DNA of 64,000 bases from Saprospiraceae bacterium (GCA_016719615.1 JADJYQ010000001.1:284501-348500); one strand, 5' to 3'; counted from the stretch's first letter, positions 15,995 through 26,099 are shown. The notes: generated by a model not told the origin, from the letters alone. A program made the numbers and translations.

Positions 15995-16756
15995 ATGAAT
16001 ACCTATACTATAAAACTCCAGCAATTTGAAGGGCCATTTGACCTTTTGCTGTTTTTTATTGAGCGTGACGAGCTGGATATTTATGATATTCCAATAGCTA
16101 AGATTACCCAGGATTTTCTGGACTACATCCGCCATATGGAGCAGATGAACATTGATCTGGCCAGTGAGTTTATCCTGGTGGCTGCAACATTGATCCGAAT
16201 TAAAGCTAAGATGCTTTTGCCTCGTAAAGAACTCGATGAAAATAATCAGGAAATTGATCCTCGGAAAGAACTTGTACAGCGATTGTTGGAATATAAATCG
16301 ATTAGGGAAGTTATAGAGGACTTCAGCCATATGGAGGATGATCAATATTTTAGAATACCACGAGGTAATTTGAAATCTGAATTCGAATCCTTAGCACAAA
16401 AAGCGCTGGTAGATGCAGAGTGGGAAACCTTGAATTTATTTAATTTGATGAAAGTGTTTCAACGGGTCATGGACCGTTTAAACGAAACACCTAAAGCTGT
16501 TGTACATCGCATTTTTAATTACGTATACGAAATAGAAAAGGAACAAGCCAGAATTATTGAAAGTATTCGCGTTAATGGAAAAGTTCATTTTGAAAATTTG
16601 TTTGATTCATGTGAAAATCGAATACACGCAATCGTAATTTTCTTGGGAATATTGGAGCTGGTAAATCTCCAGCAACTGCACCTTATAAAAAGTGACCATC
16701 TTAATCAATTTTGGCTGGAAGAAAAGAAAGTCGAAGAATTATCAGAAGAAGAGTAA
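15995..16756 (+). CDS. scpA: Segregation and condensation protein A
   Basis: ScpA is the kleisin subunit that bridges SMC dimers with ScpB in chromosome condensation and segregation. The N-terminal QQFEGPFDLLLFFIE and DLASEFILVAATLIRIKAKMLLP are diagnostic, and a C-terminal winged-helix region is at about residues 175-245. Its 253 residues match the family. No scpB or smc is next to it here. The 260 bp after it hold no feature I can support. Confidence 0.93.
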   Translation: MNTYTIKLQQFEGPFDLLLFFIERDELDIYDIPIAKITQDFLDYIRHMEQMNIDLASEFILVAATLIRIKAKMLLPRKELDENNQEIDPRKELVQRLLEYKSIREVIEDFSHMEDDQYFRIPRGNLKSEFESLAQKALVDAEWETLNLFNLMKVFQRVMDRLNETPKAVVHRIFNYVYEIEKEQARIIESIRVNGKVHFENLFDSCENRIHAIVIFLGILELVNLQQLHLIKSDHLNQFWLEEKKVEELSEEE

Positions 16757-17016
16757 TCAGTGGCTTGCATTTCAACCAGGAAATTGTATTTTGCTTTTAA
16801 AAAAAACCAGGTTTTATTTTACATCTGGGTTCAATGATAATCATGATCAAGTGATGCAAAAATAATTGCAGTTCAATTTTACATGCCTCAATATGATTGA
16901 TTTATTTGTAAGCATCTGCTTTAAATTTTTAAAAAATAAAAGGAATAAATCTAATTTCCATGAAATCTGAGGCTGTATCATTGAAGCGCCCTTCTGATTT
17001 TACTATAAGTTTAATT

Positions 17017-19236
17017 TTATTCAGGAGAACTTAATTTCTCTAAAGATTTGAGCAAGATATTTTTACGGGAATCATTCAGTCTCCAACGAAGGGATGGAAG
17101 ATTTGATTGATGATGAACAAGTCTGAAAATGCGCATACGTTCGCTTGTAGAAATTTGAGAAAAACATCTTCGCAACAGAGGTAAATAGTTTTTAAAATGT
17201 TTGGGATCAATTGCAAGTAACCATTTATCCAATGCTTTGACCACGGATGGATGCATTAAAAACAATGTAGTCTGCGACTGAAGGAAACCTTCCAGCCACA
17301 GTGCAGCTCTTGGAATTTCGGAATGTAATGAGAATTCAAGTTGGAATTCGTTCAGAAATTGCACTTCTTGAATTTTGTTTTTTTCTAGCAACAGACTCCA
17401 ACATTTTCCTCTTATAAGAGGGTTGCATTCGCGATTTTCGGATATTGATTGTAATTGATCATACCAATCTTTAGAGGATTCATCATCCGGGTAACGATTA
17501 AAATAATTTTGCAGATTTATTATGGCTGACAACATTTTACGGGCGCGATCATCAGGAATGTATTTGGTGTTGTCCGGCAGTGATATGATAAGTTTGGGGA
17601 TAAGTTTCGAAAGGACCTTGAGTAACCAATGAATATCTGTTTTATGCAAAGACCCGAAATCCCGGATGGCCACCAAAGGATGTATTAAGGATGTCAGCTG
17701 AAGGTAGTCCTGATTTTGTATCAGTGCATCATCCAATGCCTGTGAAAGTAATGGCCAAAGTTCTTCGATGTTAGCTTTTAAAGAGTGCTCCAGCCATTGT
17801 GCAATCTCTGAGATGGGAGTATTTTGATGCAGACGGCTTTTGATATACTGAATGCAGGCATCAACCAAAGTATTTCCCAATAATCCTCTTTGGATGAGGA
17901 CCATTTCCAGATCCGGATGCCATTGGAAAGTCCAACTTTCGTGAAAACTTCCCAAGGTATTCCAATCTACCGGTAACTGTTTATTCCATGGGATTTCCAT
18001 CAGTGTACAAAGCTGTAAAAATTGAGAAATTAACAAGTGTTTGTCTTTGCGAAGGTCCAGCAACAAACTTTCCTTGGGTGTTTCCTTCCAATAGCGATTC
18101 AGTTTTAGGATTTTTAATTGGGTGTAAAACAATTTGACGAAAGGAAGCGTCTGATGGTTTAGATTAATTTGACCTATCGTTTCTCCGCACATAATTTTTT
18201 CACGGAACCATTCTATTTTATGTTGCATACCATGGCCAAAATGAAGAACTGAAGATTCGATCAGTTCTTCGAGGCCCGGGCAAGGTAATTCCCGAAGTAA
18301 GGCCAGCTGATCTGCAAAATAATTGGCATCAATCACAGAAGCCGGTGAAATTGCAAATCCTTCCTTTCGCAATACCTGAGCAGCTTTTGTGAGAAAAGAC
18401 GCCGGTGCTTTTTGGCTATTGAGGTACATGCTTTCATGCCATAGCGGAGCTTTAATTCCAGCGGTATAATTTTGATTTAGGCTAAGATGTTTATAAGACC
18501 AGGGAATCAGACAACTGCGAACAGTTGTTAGTTTTAAGTCGGGTTCACCTTCCAAGTGTGTGTTTTCAAGGACATGTGGAGTCAATACGGGGCCATGCCA
18601 TGCACCGCAAATTACTGCAATTTTGGTGTGACCTGAATGGATCCATTCTCTCAAGCGACATCGCATAAATTGTTCTCTCGCCAATGTTTCGAAATCATCT
18701 ATGCCCTTACTTTGGCGACGTAATTCACCCATAAGGTCCTGAACAATTGAAAAAAGTTTTTCATGATCATGCCATTGCTCAAAATGTGACTCCCACCATG
18801 ATTCTGCATCTTCATAACCGGCTTGAGTTGCCAGGTATCCTATAGGATCATTGGTAATATGTTGATACTTATTTTCAGAATCGGAGTCTTGCCTTCGAAA
18901 ATATAAGTTAGTATGCAATGAAGCGCTTGCTGGGATATCCATACAATGGATTGGTATCTTATTTTCGAAGGCATAAAGAAGAGCCTGATATTCCGGTGAA
19001 AAAACTGCCATCGGAAGATATATAGATTTGGAGGTTTGGTCCACATCATAATATAAGAACGCAATCGGGGGTTTATGTTTTGCATTTTGCAATTCGCTGA
19101 TGAGGGATTGAGAATCAGCAGGTAGTTCGATAACAACAGCATCAGGTTGGAAGGAATTTAAAGCATTTTTAAGTCTTCGGGCCGATCCGGCACCGTGATG
19201 TCTGATCCCAAAAATTTTTATTTCACCAACCAACAT
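17017..19236 (-). CDS. DUF5682 family protein
   Basis: This 739-residue cytoplasmic protein starts IKIFGIRHHGAGSARRL, with VVIELPADSQ following, which is the hallmark N-terminus of DUF5682. The family resembles the ChaN/EreA-type fold in its first ~300 residues (H-G-x-G, CGAWHGPVLTPH near 210), followed by a long helical C-terminal half. Biochemistry is unknown. These genes normally occur with a MoxR-type AAA ATPase, a VWA-domain protein and often SWIM and DUF5691 proteins, together thought to remodel proteins or metal centres. Here only the ATPase is adjacent, 18 bp upstream. Confidence 0.82.
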   Translation of the reverse strand: MLVGEIKIFGIRHHGAGSARRLKNALNSFQPDAVVIELPADSQSLISELQNAKHKPPIAFLYYDVDQTSKSIYLPMAVFSPEYQALLYAFENKIPIHCMDIPASASLHTNLYFRRQDSDSENKYQHITNDPIGYLATQAGYEDAESWWESHFEQWHDHEKLFSIVQDLMGELRRQSKGIDDFETLAREQFMRCRLREWIHSGHTKIAVICGAWHGPVLTPHVLENTHLEGEPDLKLTTVRSCLIPWSYKHLSLNQNYTAGIKAPLWHESMYLNSQKAPASFLTKAAQVLRKEGFAISPASVIDANYFADQLALLRELPCPGLEELIESSVLHFGHGMQHKIEWFREKIMCGETIGQINLNHQTLPFVKLFYTQLKILKLNRYWKETPKESLLLDLRKDKHLLISQFLQLCTLMEIPWNKQLPVDWNTLGSFHESWTFQWHPDLEMVLIQRGLLGNTLVDACIQYIKSRLHQNTPISEIAQWLEHSLKANIEELWPLLSQALDDALIQNQDYLQLTSLIHPLVAIRDFGSLHKTDIHWLLKVLSKLIPKLIISLPDNTKYIPDDRARKMLSAIINLQNYFNRYPDDESSKDWYDQLQSISENRECNPLIRGKCWSLLLEKNKIQEVQFLNEFQLEFSLHSEIPRAALWLEGFLQSQTTLFLMHPSVVKALDKWLLAIDPKHFKNYLPLLRRCFSQISTSERMRIFRLVHHQSNLPSLRWRLNDSRKNILLKSLEKLSSPE

Positions 19237-19242
19237 AAATAT

Positions 19243-19260
19243 AACGAACGTTTGTTAGTT
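19243..19260. repeat. 18-bp palindrome AACGAAC-GTTT-GTTAGTT (copy 3)
   Basis: This copy matches 13 of 14 arm positions. Unlike the others it lies between two genes in the same direction and overlaps the stop codon of the MoxR-like gene, so it may be chance or a readout of coding constraint. Confidence 0.45.
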
Positions 19261-20346
19261 GTTTTTAAGACTTTGTTTAATGGATTCGTACCATTCTTTA
19301 TATGCTGGCCTTTTTTTAAGTACAGTTTCATTGTATTCGATGAATGTAAGTTTTTCGTCAGGGTCATTTTTAATAAACGTTTGAAGCATGGATTGAATCA
19401 TATCTGCTGGCCCGAATTCTTGATCGGAGAAATAATGATGTTGAATACGGGCATGGTGAAGCATGGAGATTGTTTCTGCCGGACTGAATGCACTTTTGGA
19501 TGCTTTGATTTTTTGTTTACCATCCTGAGTGATCCCACTTCTCAATTCCCTGAACATGACCAGCAATTTTTCAGTGTGAATTTGCTTTAATTTTTCCAGG
19601 TCAATATTTAAAGATTTTTCCATTTGTGATACCCTTTGATAAACAATTCGCATTTCGTCCTCCAGATTATCAGGTAGTGGCATCACCAGTGTGTTGAACC
19701 GTCTTTGCAGAGCTGACGACAGTGGGTAAATTCCTTTATCCATATCATTTGCGCTAGCAAGGACATTAAATCCTTGACGAGCCTTTACTTCGATACCCAG
19801 TTCAGGAATTGGAATTAATTTTTCTGAAAGTATACTTATCAGTGCATCTTGAATTTCAGTAGGGATGCGGGTGAGTTCTTCAATGCGAACCAATTGGCCG
19901 GATTCCATTGCGCGCATGACCGGACCTGGCACCAGTGCTTGTTGGCTAGGGCCTTTAGAAATTAGTTCTGCATAATTCCAGCCATAACGCAATGCATCTT
20001 CGTTTGTTCCAGAACTTCCTTGTACCAAGAGATTTGAATGTCCGCAGATCGCTGCTGATAAGTGTTCGGCCAACCAACTTTTTGCGGTGCCCGGAACACC
20101 CAAGAGTAGCAATGCCCTGTCTGAAAGTAAGCTTGCAATGGCCATCTCGATAAGCTTTCGGTCACCAATGTATTTTGGACTGATTTCGATACCGCTTTGA
20201 GTTTTTCCGCCCAGAATATAATGTAAAACAGCCCATGGCGAAAGTTTCCAGTGTGCGGGCTTTTCGCGTTTGTCTTCCAAAAGTAAAGCACTCAGTTCAT
20301 GTGCATAAGTTTCTTCTGCATGCAGTCTTATATAATTGTGTTCCAT
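19255..20346 (-). CDS. MoxR-like AAA+ ATPase
   Basis: This is a predicted chaperone-type AAA+ ATPase. It has Walker A GVPGTAKS (83-90), a Walker B-like segment LVRIEELTRIP where the usual D-E reads E-E, and the second region ILSEKLIPIPELG, SANDMDKGIYPLSSALQRRF (sensor 1 Asn and Arg finger). The EELTR variant is shared with the ATPases that travel with DUF5682, so the pairing is informative. It is probably co-transcribed with the DUF5682 gene 18 bp downstream. No VWA-domain gene is visible in the cluster. Confidence 0.9.
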   Translation of the reverse strand: MEHNYIRLHAEETYAHELSALLLEDKREKPAHWKLSPWAVLHYILGGKTQSGIEISPKYIGDRKLIEMAIASLLSDRALLLLGVPGTAKSWLAEHLSAAICGHSNLLVQGSSGTNEDALRYGWNYAELISKGPSQQALVPGPVMRAMESGQLVRIEELTRIPTEIQDALISILSEKLIPIPELGIEVKARQGFNVLASANDMDKGIYPLSSALQRRFNTLVMPLPDNLEDEMRIVYQRVSQMEKSLNIDLEKLKQIHTEKLLVMFRELRSGITQDGKQKIKASKSAFSPAETISMLHHARIQHHYFSDQEFGPADMIQSMLQTFIKNDPDEKLTFIEYNETVLKKRPAYKEWYESIKQSLKNN

Positions 20347-20403
20347 GAAGCTTTATTCTTTTATTCAGAAACTGGGTATCATTGTTTTGATACTAGACAG
20401 GAT

Positions 20404-21720
20404 CTATGGGCATAAATTTTTTACTGCAATTTGATCAAATACTTTTGTTTCCATATCCAATTCTTTCCATGCATGCAAAGGCAAATCACCCATTCTTCCT
20501 TTGAATCGTTCCATTTGGATCATAAATTCCTGAGCACTGACTTTGAGTTCTTCATTTTCCCCCAAACAGGCATTGCCCTTTTTATCTGTACTGAATCCGG
20601 CCATGGTAAATAACTTATCCCAGATTATCGTAAACGAATTTTCTGATGGGATTACAGAAATGGCTTGTTCGTAATTGGCAGATTTTGATTTTCTGGCCCA
20701 TTCAATCTGTCCATCTTCGCGTATGCTTGCATAAACTAGGCCGCCATTTTTTCCATAACCATCTCCAATAATAAAGATTTTTCCATCTTCTCCTATACTT
20801 GCGGATTTGAAAACATAATTTTCTAAACCGACATAAAATTTACTCCAAAGAATTTTTCCATCTGAATTTGTTTTTACGATATAGGCATTTTCTACATTGG
20901 CTTGAAAAGCGATATGTCCTATAAAGTAAAGTTGTGTTTTAGAATCTTCAACAACTTTTGTAAAATAACTGTGATGGACCTGATCGTCATCCATATGAAA
21001 TTTTCCTGCCCAGACTTGCTGTCCTTCTGTATTTATTTTATAAAATGAATTCATAATATAACGCTTTCGCGTCTGCCCATCAATATATGCCCCTTTTTGT
21101 TTAAAGCTAATTAAAAAATTCTGATCTTTTGTTGGCAAGATATCCTGTAATATTTCTACAGAAGGCATAGATTTTGACCACAAACAAGCACCGTCGCCAT
21201 TAAAAAGGTGTAATTGTATTTGGTATGATTCATCTGCAGAGTTTTTCCCGGCCAGTAAAATATGAGATGATAAATTGACAGCCAATTCAGGTTGATCAGT
21301 TGATTGAATGCTATCAGAACTTCGCGCCCATATCAGATTAAATTTGTCGTCGAGTTTGGCAACAAACTTATTTTTGTTTTCGCCAGAATAACCACTGACA
21401 AAGTAATGACGATCCTGGATTCTTATTTTTTCAATTCGTTCTTGTTGTTCAGATTTTCCTAAGGCAAAACCAATCCCTGTCGAACTATTATTAAAATTTC
21501 GAATAAAACAAAATCCATCTTTATTGCCAGCTGTTGCTGACCCAGTAAAAGCAGATGATTCCCCACAAATGATAAATCGCTCTTGGTCTAGTTTTTGTGC
21601 ATCGCAAGTAAGGCCTTTATTTTCAATCATAAACCCATGTTGATTGTGCATCGTACCTGAACATGCCAATATTGCTAAAGGCCAGACAAACCTGATCATA
21701 TAATTTTGAATCTTGTACAT
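20404..21720 (-). CDS. Hypothetical lipoprotein with beta-propeller-like repeats
   Basis: I do not recognise a named family. The N-terminus (IRFVWPLAILACSG) looks like a lipoprotein signal, with Cys20 as the acylated residue. The body has repeated segments ending in GxxLWxK or GxxxWARK patterns (FNLIWARS, GACLWSKS, GQQVWAGK, GKILWSKF, GQIEWARK) spaced 45-60 residues, as in bacterial propeller proteins that log a signal per blade. It lies 57 bp upstream of the MoxR-like gene on the same strand and could be co-transcribed, but a functional link is not shown. Confidence 0.65.
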   Translation of the reverse strand: MYKIQNYMIRFVWPLAILACSGTMHNQHGFMIENKGLTCDAQKLDQERFIICGESSAFTGSATAGNKDGFCFIRNFNNSSTGIGFALGKSEQQERIEKIRIQDRHYFVSGYSGENKNKFVAKLDDKFNLIWARSSDSIQSTDQPELAVNLSSHILLAGKNSADESYQIQLHLFNGDGACLWSKSMPSVEILQDILPTKDQNFLISFKQKGAYIDGQTRKRYIMNSFYKINTEGQQVWAGKFHMDDDQVHHSYFTKVVEDSKTQLYFIGHIAFQANVENAYIVKTNSDGKILWSKFYVGLENYVFKSASIGEDGKIFIIGDGYGKNGGLVYASIREDGQIEWARKSKSANYEQAISVIPSENSFTIIWDKLFTMAGFSTDKKGNACLGENEELKVSAQEFMIQMERFKGRMGDLPLHAWKELDMETKVFDQIAVKNLCP

Positions 21721-21926
21721 TGACTTTATTTAAAATGTAAAAGTAAGCATTTAGATCGCAGTTTGGTTGGGTGGGCAGGATTGTTAAGGGAATATTCGCA
21801 CGCGTACATGAATATTTATTTTAATTAAAAAATATTTTTAAAAACGGCAATGCCCAATGTTAATGTTTTTTGGGCTTCTCATTTTCTTAGTTATCATTGT
21901 AGTCATTTTTAATAATATAATACAAG

Positions 21927-24900
21927 ATGAGAATGCAATTTGTTGTAATAGGTTTGGCAATATTAGTCAGTATAAACGTACAGGCGCAGTCCAAAATTAA
22001 TGCTTACACTTTTGGCGCTATGGAGGCAAGGGCTATGGGGCCAGGAACGATGAGTGGCAGAATTACCGACATCCAGGGCGTGAATACAACACCAAAGATC
22101 ATGTATATTGGAACGGCAGGGGGAGGTGTATGGAAAACGACCAATGCTGCTGTATCTTTTAAGCCTGTTTTTGATAAATATTGTCAATCGATTGGTGCAA
22201 TTGCCATTGATCAGAAGCATCCCGATACTATTTATGTTGGCACAGGAGAAAGCAATATGCGCAATTCAGTTTCTATTGGAAATGGAATGTACAAATCCAC
22301 TGATGGCGGCAACAATTGGATAAAAATTGGTTTAGATAGTACAGAACATATTTCCAAAATTCTTGTAGATCCTTTAAACTCACAAATTCTTTATGTTGCT
22401 GCTCCAGGTCCACTTTGGTCAGATAGTCAACACAGAGGTTTATATAAATCAATCAATGGCGGTAAAACCTGGGATAAAATATTATACATGAATGAACGCA
22501 CTGGTTGTGCTGATATAGCCATTCATCCAACGCAAACAAATATCGTCTATGCTACGTTTTGGGAATTCCGTCGCAAAGCTTATAGTTTTGTGTCGGGAGG
22601 AAAAGGTTCCGGAATTTATAAAAGTGAGGATTCTGGAAAAACCTGGCGCAAGTTAAGTAAAGGATTACCGGAGGGTGATTTCGGTCGCGTGGCATTGAGT
22701 TTGGCACCCAGTGCTCCGGAGAATATTCTTGCAATTGTTGAATCTAATAATACCGGACTTTATATTTCTGCAGATGCCGGCGAAAACTGGAAATCGCAAA
22801 GTGCTTCAATGAATGTGGTTTCACGCCCATTTTATTTTTCTACTCTGGTGATTGATCCTTTCGATCCAAAACGAGTCTATAGACCTGCACTTCAATTCTC
22901 ATATTCAGATGACGGTGGGTATTCATGGAATGAAGCGAGTTATGATGGAGGATGGGTGCATGCCGATCATCACGCACTTTGGATCAATCCTAAAAATACA
23001 GACAACATGTATTTGGGAACAGATGGTGGGGTGTATATCAGTAATGATCGTGGAGCCAGTTGGATGTTTTGCGGTAACTTACCGGTTGGCCAATTTTACA
23101 GGATAGCGGTTGATAATCATGAACCCTACAGAATTTATGGAGGATTACAGGATAATGGTTCATGGATTGGACCCAGTGAAGGACCTGGAGGCGTTGGAAA
23201 TGGAGATTGGAAAACTTTAAATTGGGGTGATGGATTTTGGACAGTACCCGATCCCCTGGATTTGAAAACTGCATACGCTGAAAGTCAGGGCGGCAATGCA
23301 GTAAGAATAGATTTAACCAACTTTAAAACCTATTCTATCAAACCTCAAAAAACCAAAGAACAGGAAAAATTGAGATGGAACTGGAATACTCCTATCGTAA
23401 CTGGTATGGCAAATAAACAGAATTTGTACATAGGTTCCCAATACCTATTCAAATCAACAGATCAGGGAAGAAATTGGACTGCGATTTCTCCGGATTTGAC
23501 AACCAATGATAAAAATAAACAAGATCAGGAAAATTCCGGAGGACTGAGTTTGGACAATACAAGTGCTGAGAATCATTGCACGATATATAACATTGCTGAA
23601 TCTTCTTTTGATGATCAGATGATTTGGGTAGGTACAGACGATGGCAATGTTCAATATACAAAAAATGGTGGAAAAGTGTGGCACAATTTGACGCCTGCTA
23701 TCAGATTATCAGGAATTCCCCTTCATGCATGGGTAAGTTGGATTGAATTGTCTCGACATGATTCACAGACCGTTTATATTTGTTTCGATCATCATAACAC
23801 AGGAGATCATAATACCTATCTCCTGAAAACTAAAGATCTGGGTAAAAGCTGGCAGCGGATTCAAAGTAGTGAGTTTACCGGATTTGCACATCGCATCAAG
23901 GAGGATCCGGAAAATGAAAATTTACTTTTTTTAGGCACAGAAATGGGACTGTTTGCAAGTTTGGATGCCGGAGAAAACTGGTTTAGAATGCGCAATAAAA
24001 TTCCCGATTATGCACTGGTTCGGGATATACAGATTCAGGAAAGAGAATCAGCTCTTGTCATTGGTACCCACGGACGCGGAATTTATATTTTAGACGACAT
24101 CAACGTAATGCGAGAAATGACTGGATCGTTGGCCGATACAGAAATTGCATTGTTCGATAAGAAACAAATGAAAACTTCATCTGGAAAATATGGAGGAAGT
24201 ATGGCTCTTGCAGGAGCTTGGCTGGCTCCCAATCCTGTTGAGATTCAACCTTTCAAATACTATTTAAAAGATCGCATTATGAAAGGCGAAATCAAAGCTG
24301 AAATTTATGATATCAATGGAAAACTCATTCAAAGTTTGACACCCAGCAATCGCAAAGGGATCAATAAAATTTACTGGAACCAACGCATGAAACCCGGTAG
24401 AGTTGCAGAGGGAGGCAGTAAATTAGATTTTTCTGCATTCGCTGCTCCAAGAGTATTACCCGGTTACTATCTATTCAAATTGAACATCGGTCAAAAAACC
24501 TTAGTAGATACATTTGAATTGATCCATACCGGAAGGCCGGATTATACCATTGAAGACCGAAAAGCGCAATTTGAATTATGTATGAAGTATTACCACATGC
24601 ACGAACAACTTGCACGGATAGTAGAAGAGATTAGCAATAAACAAAAACAATTGAAAGACTTTATTGCAAATTCCAAAAAAGACAAGAGCCGTAAGTTTTT
24701 GGAAGCATATCATCGTGAACTAGAAGTTTTAAGAGCCAGCCTACTGGCCACACAGCAGAAGTCAATTTTTGCAGATGAAGAACAGTTGCGCGAGCGCATC
24801 TCAGAGGCCTATGGAGCTATAGCTTGGCAGGAAATCAGGCCTTCTAACCTCTCAAGTGATCGCGCATCTCAGTTGCAAAGCGAGGTAGATGCTGCAGATA

Positions 24901-24989
24901 CCCAAAAAAATGAGATCTTTGCTAAAAGCAAATTGGGATTAGAAAAAATCATCAAAAGTGAAAAATTAAATCCAATTATGAAACCTTAA
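21927..24989 (+). CDS. Secreted BNR/sortilin-like (VPS10-type) beta-propeller protein
   Basis: This is a 1020-residue exported protein with a signal peptide (residues 1-20, ending VQAQS). Residues 40-720 carry many Asp-box/BNR repeats (STDGGNNW, SINGGKTW, SEDSGKTW, SADAGENW, SNDRGASW, STDQGRNW, TKNGGKVW), which build two beta-propellers like plant and bacterial sortilin-type glycosidase relatives. A C-terminal domain from about 760 has IYDINGKLIQSL and a helical tail (900-1010). Such proteins are common in Bacteroidota. Enzymatic activity is unproven, and no T9SS tail is evident. Confidence 0.88.
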   Translation: MRMQFVVIGLAILVSINVQAQSKINAYTFGAMEARAMGPGTMSGRITDIQGVNTTPKIMYIGTAGGGVWKTTNAAVSFKPVFDKYCQSIGAIAIDQKHPDTIYVGTGESNMRNSVSIGNGMYKSTDGGNNWIKIGLDSTEHISKILVDPLNSQILYVAAPGPLWSDSQHRGLYKSINGGKTWDKILYMNERTGCADIAIHPTQTNIVYATFWEFRRKAYSFVSGGKGSGIYKSEDSGKTWRKLSKGLPEGDFGRVALSLAPSAPENILAIVESNNTGLYISADAGENWKSQSASMNVVSRPFYFSTLVIDPFDPKRVYRPALQFSYSDDGGYSWNEASYDGGWVHADHHALWINPKNTDNMYLGTDGGVYISNDRGASWMFCGNLPVGQFYRIAVDNHEPYRIYGGLQDNGSWIGPSEGPGGVGNGDWKTLNWGDGFWTVPDPLDLKTAYAESQGGNAVRIDLTNFKTYSIKPQKTKEQEKLRWNWNTPIVTGMANKQNLYIGSQYLFKSTDQGRNWTAISPDLTTNDKNKQDQENSGGLSLDNTSAENHCTIYNIAESSFDDQMIWVGTDDGNVQYTKNGGKVWHNLTPAIRLSGIPLHAWVSWIELSRHDSQTVYICFDHHNTGDHNTYLLKTKDLGKSWQRIQSSEFTGFAHRIKEDPENENLLFLGTEMGLFASLDAGENWFRMRNKIPDYALVRDIQIQERESALVIGTHGRGIYILDDINVMREMTGSLADTEIALFDKKQMKTSSGKYGGSMALAGAWLAPNPVEIQPFKYYLKDRIMKGEIKAEIYDINGKLIQSLTPSNRKGINKIYWNQRMKPGRVAEGGSKLDFSAFAAPRVLPGYYLFKLNIGQKTLVDTFELIHTGRPDYTIEDRKAQFELCMKYYHMHEQLARIVEEISNKQKQLKDFIANSKKDKSRKFLEAYHRELEVLRASLLATQQKSIFADEEQLRERISEAYGAIAWQEIRPSNLSSDRASQLQSEVDAADTQKNEIFAKSKLGLEKIIKSEKLNPIMKP

Positions 24990-25021
24990 TATATGGTTGT
25001 TTGTGTTTAAATAATGTTATT

Positions 25022-25039
25022 ATTACTTAAGTAAGTAAT
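25022..25039. repeat. 18-bp palindrome ATTACTT-AAGT-AAGTAAT
   Basis: This is a perfect 7-bp inverted repeat with a 4-nt spacer. Its architecture equals the AACTAAC family but the arm differs. GTAAGTA-type arms also occur at 57819-57825, so it may be a related variant. Confidence 0.55.
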
Positions 25040-25078
25040 TCTTTTTAGGTCATTAATTTCACGCCGGGAATTTACGTT

Positions 25079-25096
25079 AACTAACAAACGTATGTT
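25079..25096. repeat. 18-bp palindrome AACTAAC-AAAC-GTATGTT (copy 4)
   Basis: The left arm is perfect and the right arm has two mismatches. It lies in a convergent gap 141 bp from copy 5. Confidence 0.6.
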
Positions 25097-25219
25097 ATAT
25101 TTTAATTGAAAAATGTGGGCTTTATTAATTTTATAACTAACGAGATATCAATTTATACGAAAAGTTTAAATATCAACTTGTGTTCATCTGGAACAAACTT
25201 AACAATATATTTAGGTATA

Positions 25220-25237
25220 AACTAACAATTGTTAGTC
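25220..25237. repeat. 18-bp palindrome AACTAAC-AATT-GTTAGTC (copy 5)
   Basis: Only the last base departs from a perfect 7-4-7 palindrome. It lies in a convergent gap. Confidence 0.7.
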
Positions 25238-25310
25238 ATATATGATAATGAAATGTTTAAGGTATTCTGCTTTGAAAGTACTGGCTTGAGTTCAATGGAA
25301 TTTTGTAATC

Positions 25311-26099
25311 TTACAAACATTTGGTACGACCACCGTCTACTGGAACATTAATTCCTGTGATGTAAGATGCCAGCGGGCTGGCCAAAAAGGCAACGGCATA
25401 GGCTATTTCTGTGGCCTGACCGAATCTTCCGGCAGGTATGGCAGCTAACATTTTTTGAGCAATATTGTCGGTTGTGGTATTTTTATTATTAGCTTCAGTT
25501 TCCAAAATAGATTGCAGGCGATCCGTTTGTGTAGCGCCTGGTAGTACATTATTGACTGTGATGTTAAAGCTTGCTAATTCATTGGCAAGTGTTTTAGCCC
25601 AATTGGCAACAGCCGCTCTAACTGTGTTTGAAACTCCAAGATTGTCGAGAGGTTGTTTGACAGAAGTCGAAATAATATTAATGATCCTCCCATAAGAGGA
25701 AGACTTCATACCGGGTAAAATTTTTTGGACCAAAATATGGTTGCAAATCAAATGTTGTTGATATGCTTGCAGGTATGCTTCAACAGTTGCAGTGTGGGCC
25801 GGACCGCCCGGTGGGCCACCAGTATTGTTGACGAGAATTTGGAAGGAATGATCTAACAATAGTGCGTTTAGTTTTTTTTCTAATGCTGGAATATCATTTA
25901 AATCCATGACAAGAAAACTATGTTTCTGATGCGGACCTGATGGCAATTTTCCAATGAGATCTGCCAATTCTGTTTCAGTTCGGGCAACTGCGGTTATGGA
26001 AGCACCTGCTTCGGCCAGGGCGTATGCACAAGCTTTTCCAATTCCTTTGCTGGCACCACAAACCAATGCGTGATAGGGTCTTAAATCAATAACTAACAT
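25311..26099 (-). CDS. SDR family oxidoreductase lacking the YxxxK motif
   Basis: This is a Rossmann-fold short-chain dehydrogenase-like protein. It has the nucleotide-binding segment CGASKGIG (residues 15-22), NNTGGPPGG in the NNAG position and the C-terminal GINVPVDGGRTK. The Ser of the catalytic tetrad is present (IINIISTS), but where YxxxK is expected the sequence reads LGVSNTVRAAV (near residues 155-165). This fits the 3-ketoacyl-reductase-like subgroup known to lack a full catalytic tetrad, so reductase activity is uncertain. Its ATG overlaps the stop of the T9SS-protein gene upstream (TAATG). Confidence 0.87.
   Translation of the reverse strand: MLVIDLRPYHALVCGASKGIGKACAYALAEAGASITAVARTETELADLIGKLPSGPHQKHSFLVMDLNDIPALEKKLNALLLDHSFQILVNNTGGPPGGPAHTATVEAYLQAYQQHLICNHILVQKILPGMKSSSYGRIINIISTSVKQPLDNLGVSNTVRAAVANWAKTLANELASFNITVNNVLPGATQTDRLQSILETEANNKNTTTDNIAQKMLAAIPAGRFGQATEIAYAVAFLASPLASYITGINVPVDGGRTKCL

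Larger units (their letters stand above)
24990..25310. other. Non-coding convergent gap with three 7-4-7 palindromes
   Basis: This 321-bp AT-rich gap lies between the ends of two convergent genes. It has no credible ORF. It contains ATTACTT-AAGT-AAGTAAT (25022-25039) and two copies of the AACTAAC motif (25079-25096, 25220-25237), all with 7-bp arms and 4-nt spacers. No GC-rich terminator hairpin is visible. Confidence 0.8.

Noticed and set aside
16795..16825. Terminator-like AAAACC-A-GGTTTT after scpA
   Set aside because: The stem is mostly A-T with almost no loop, so it is not convincing.
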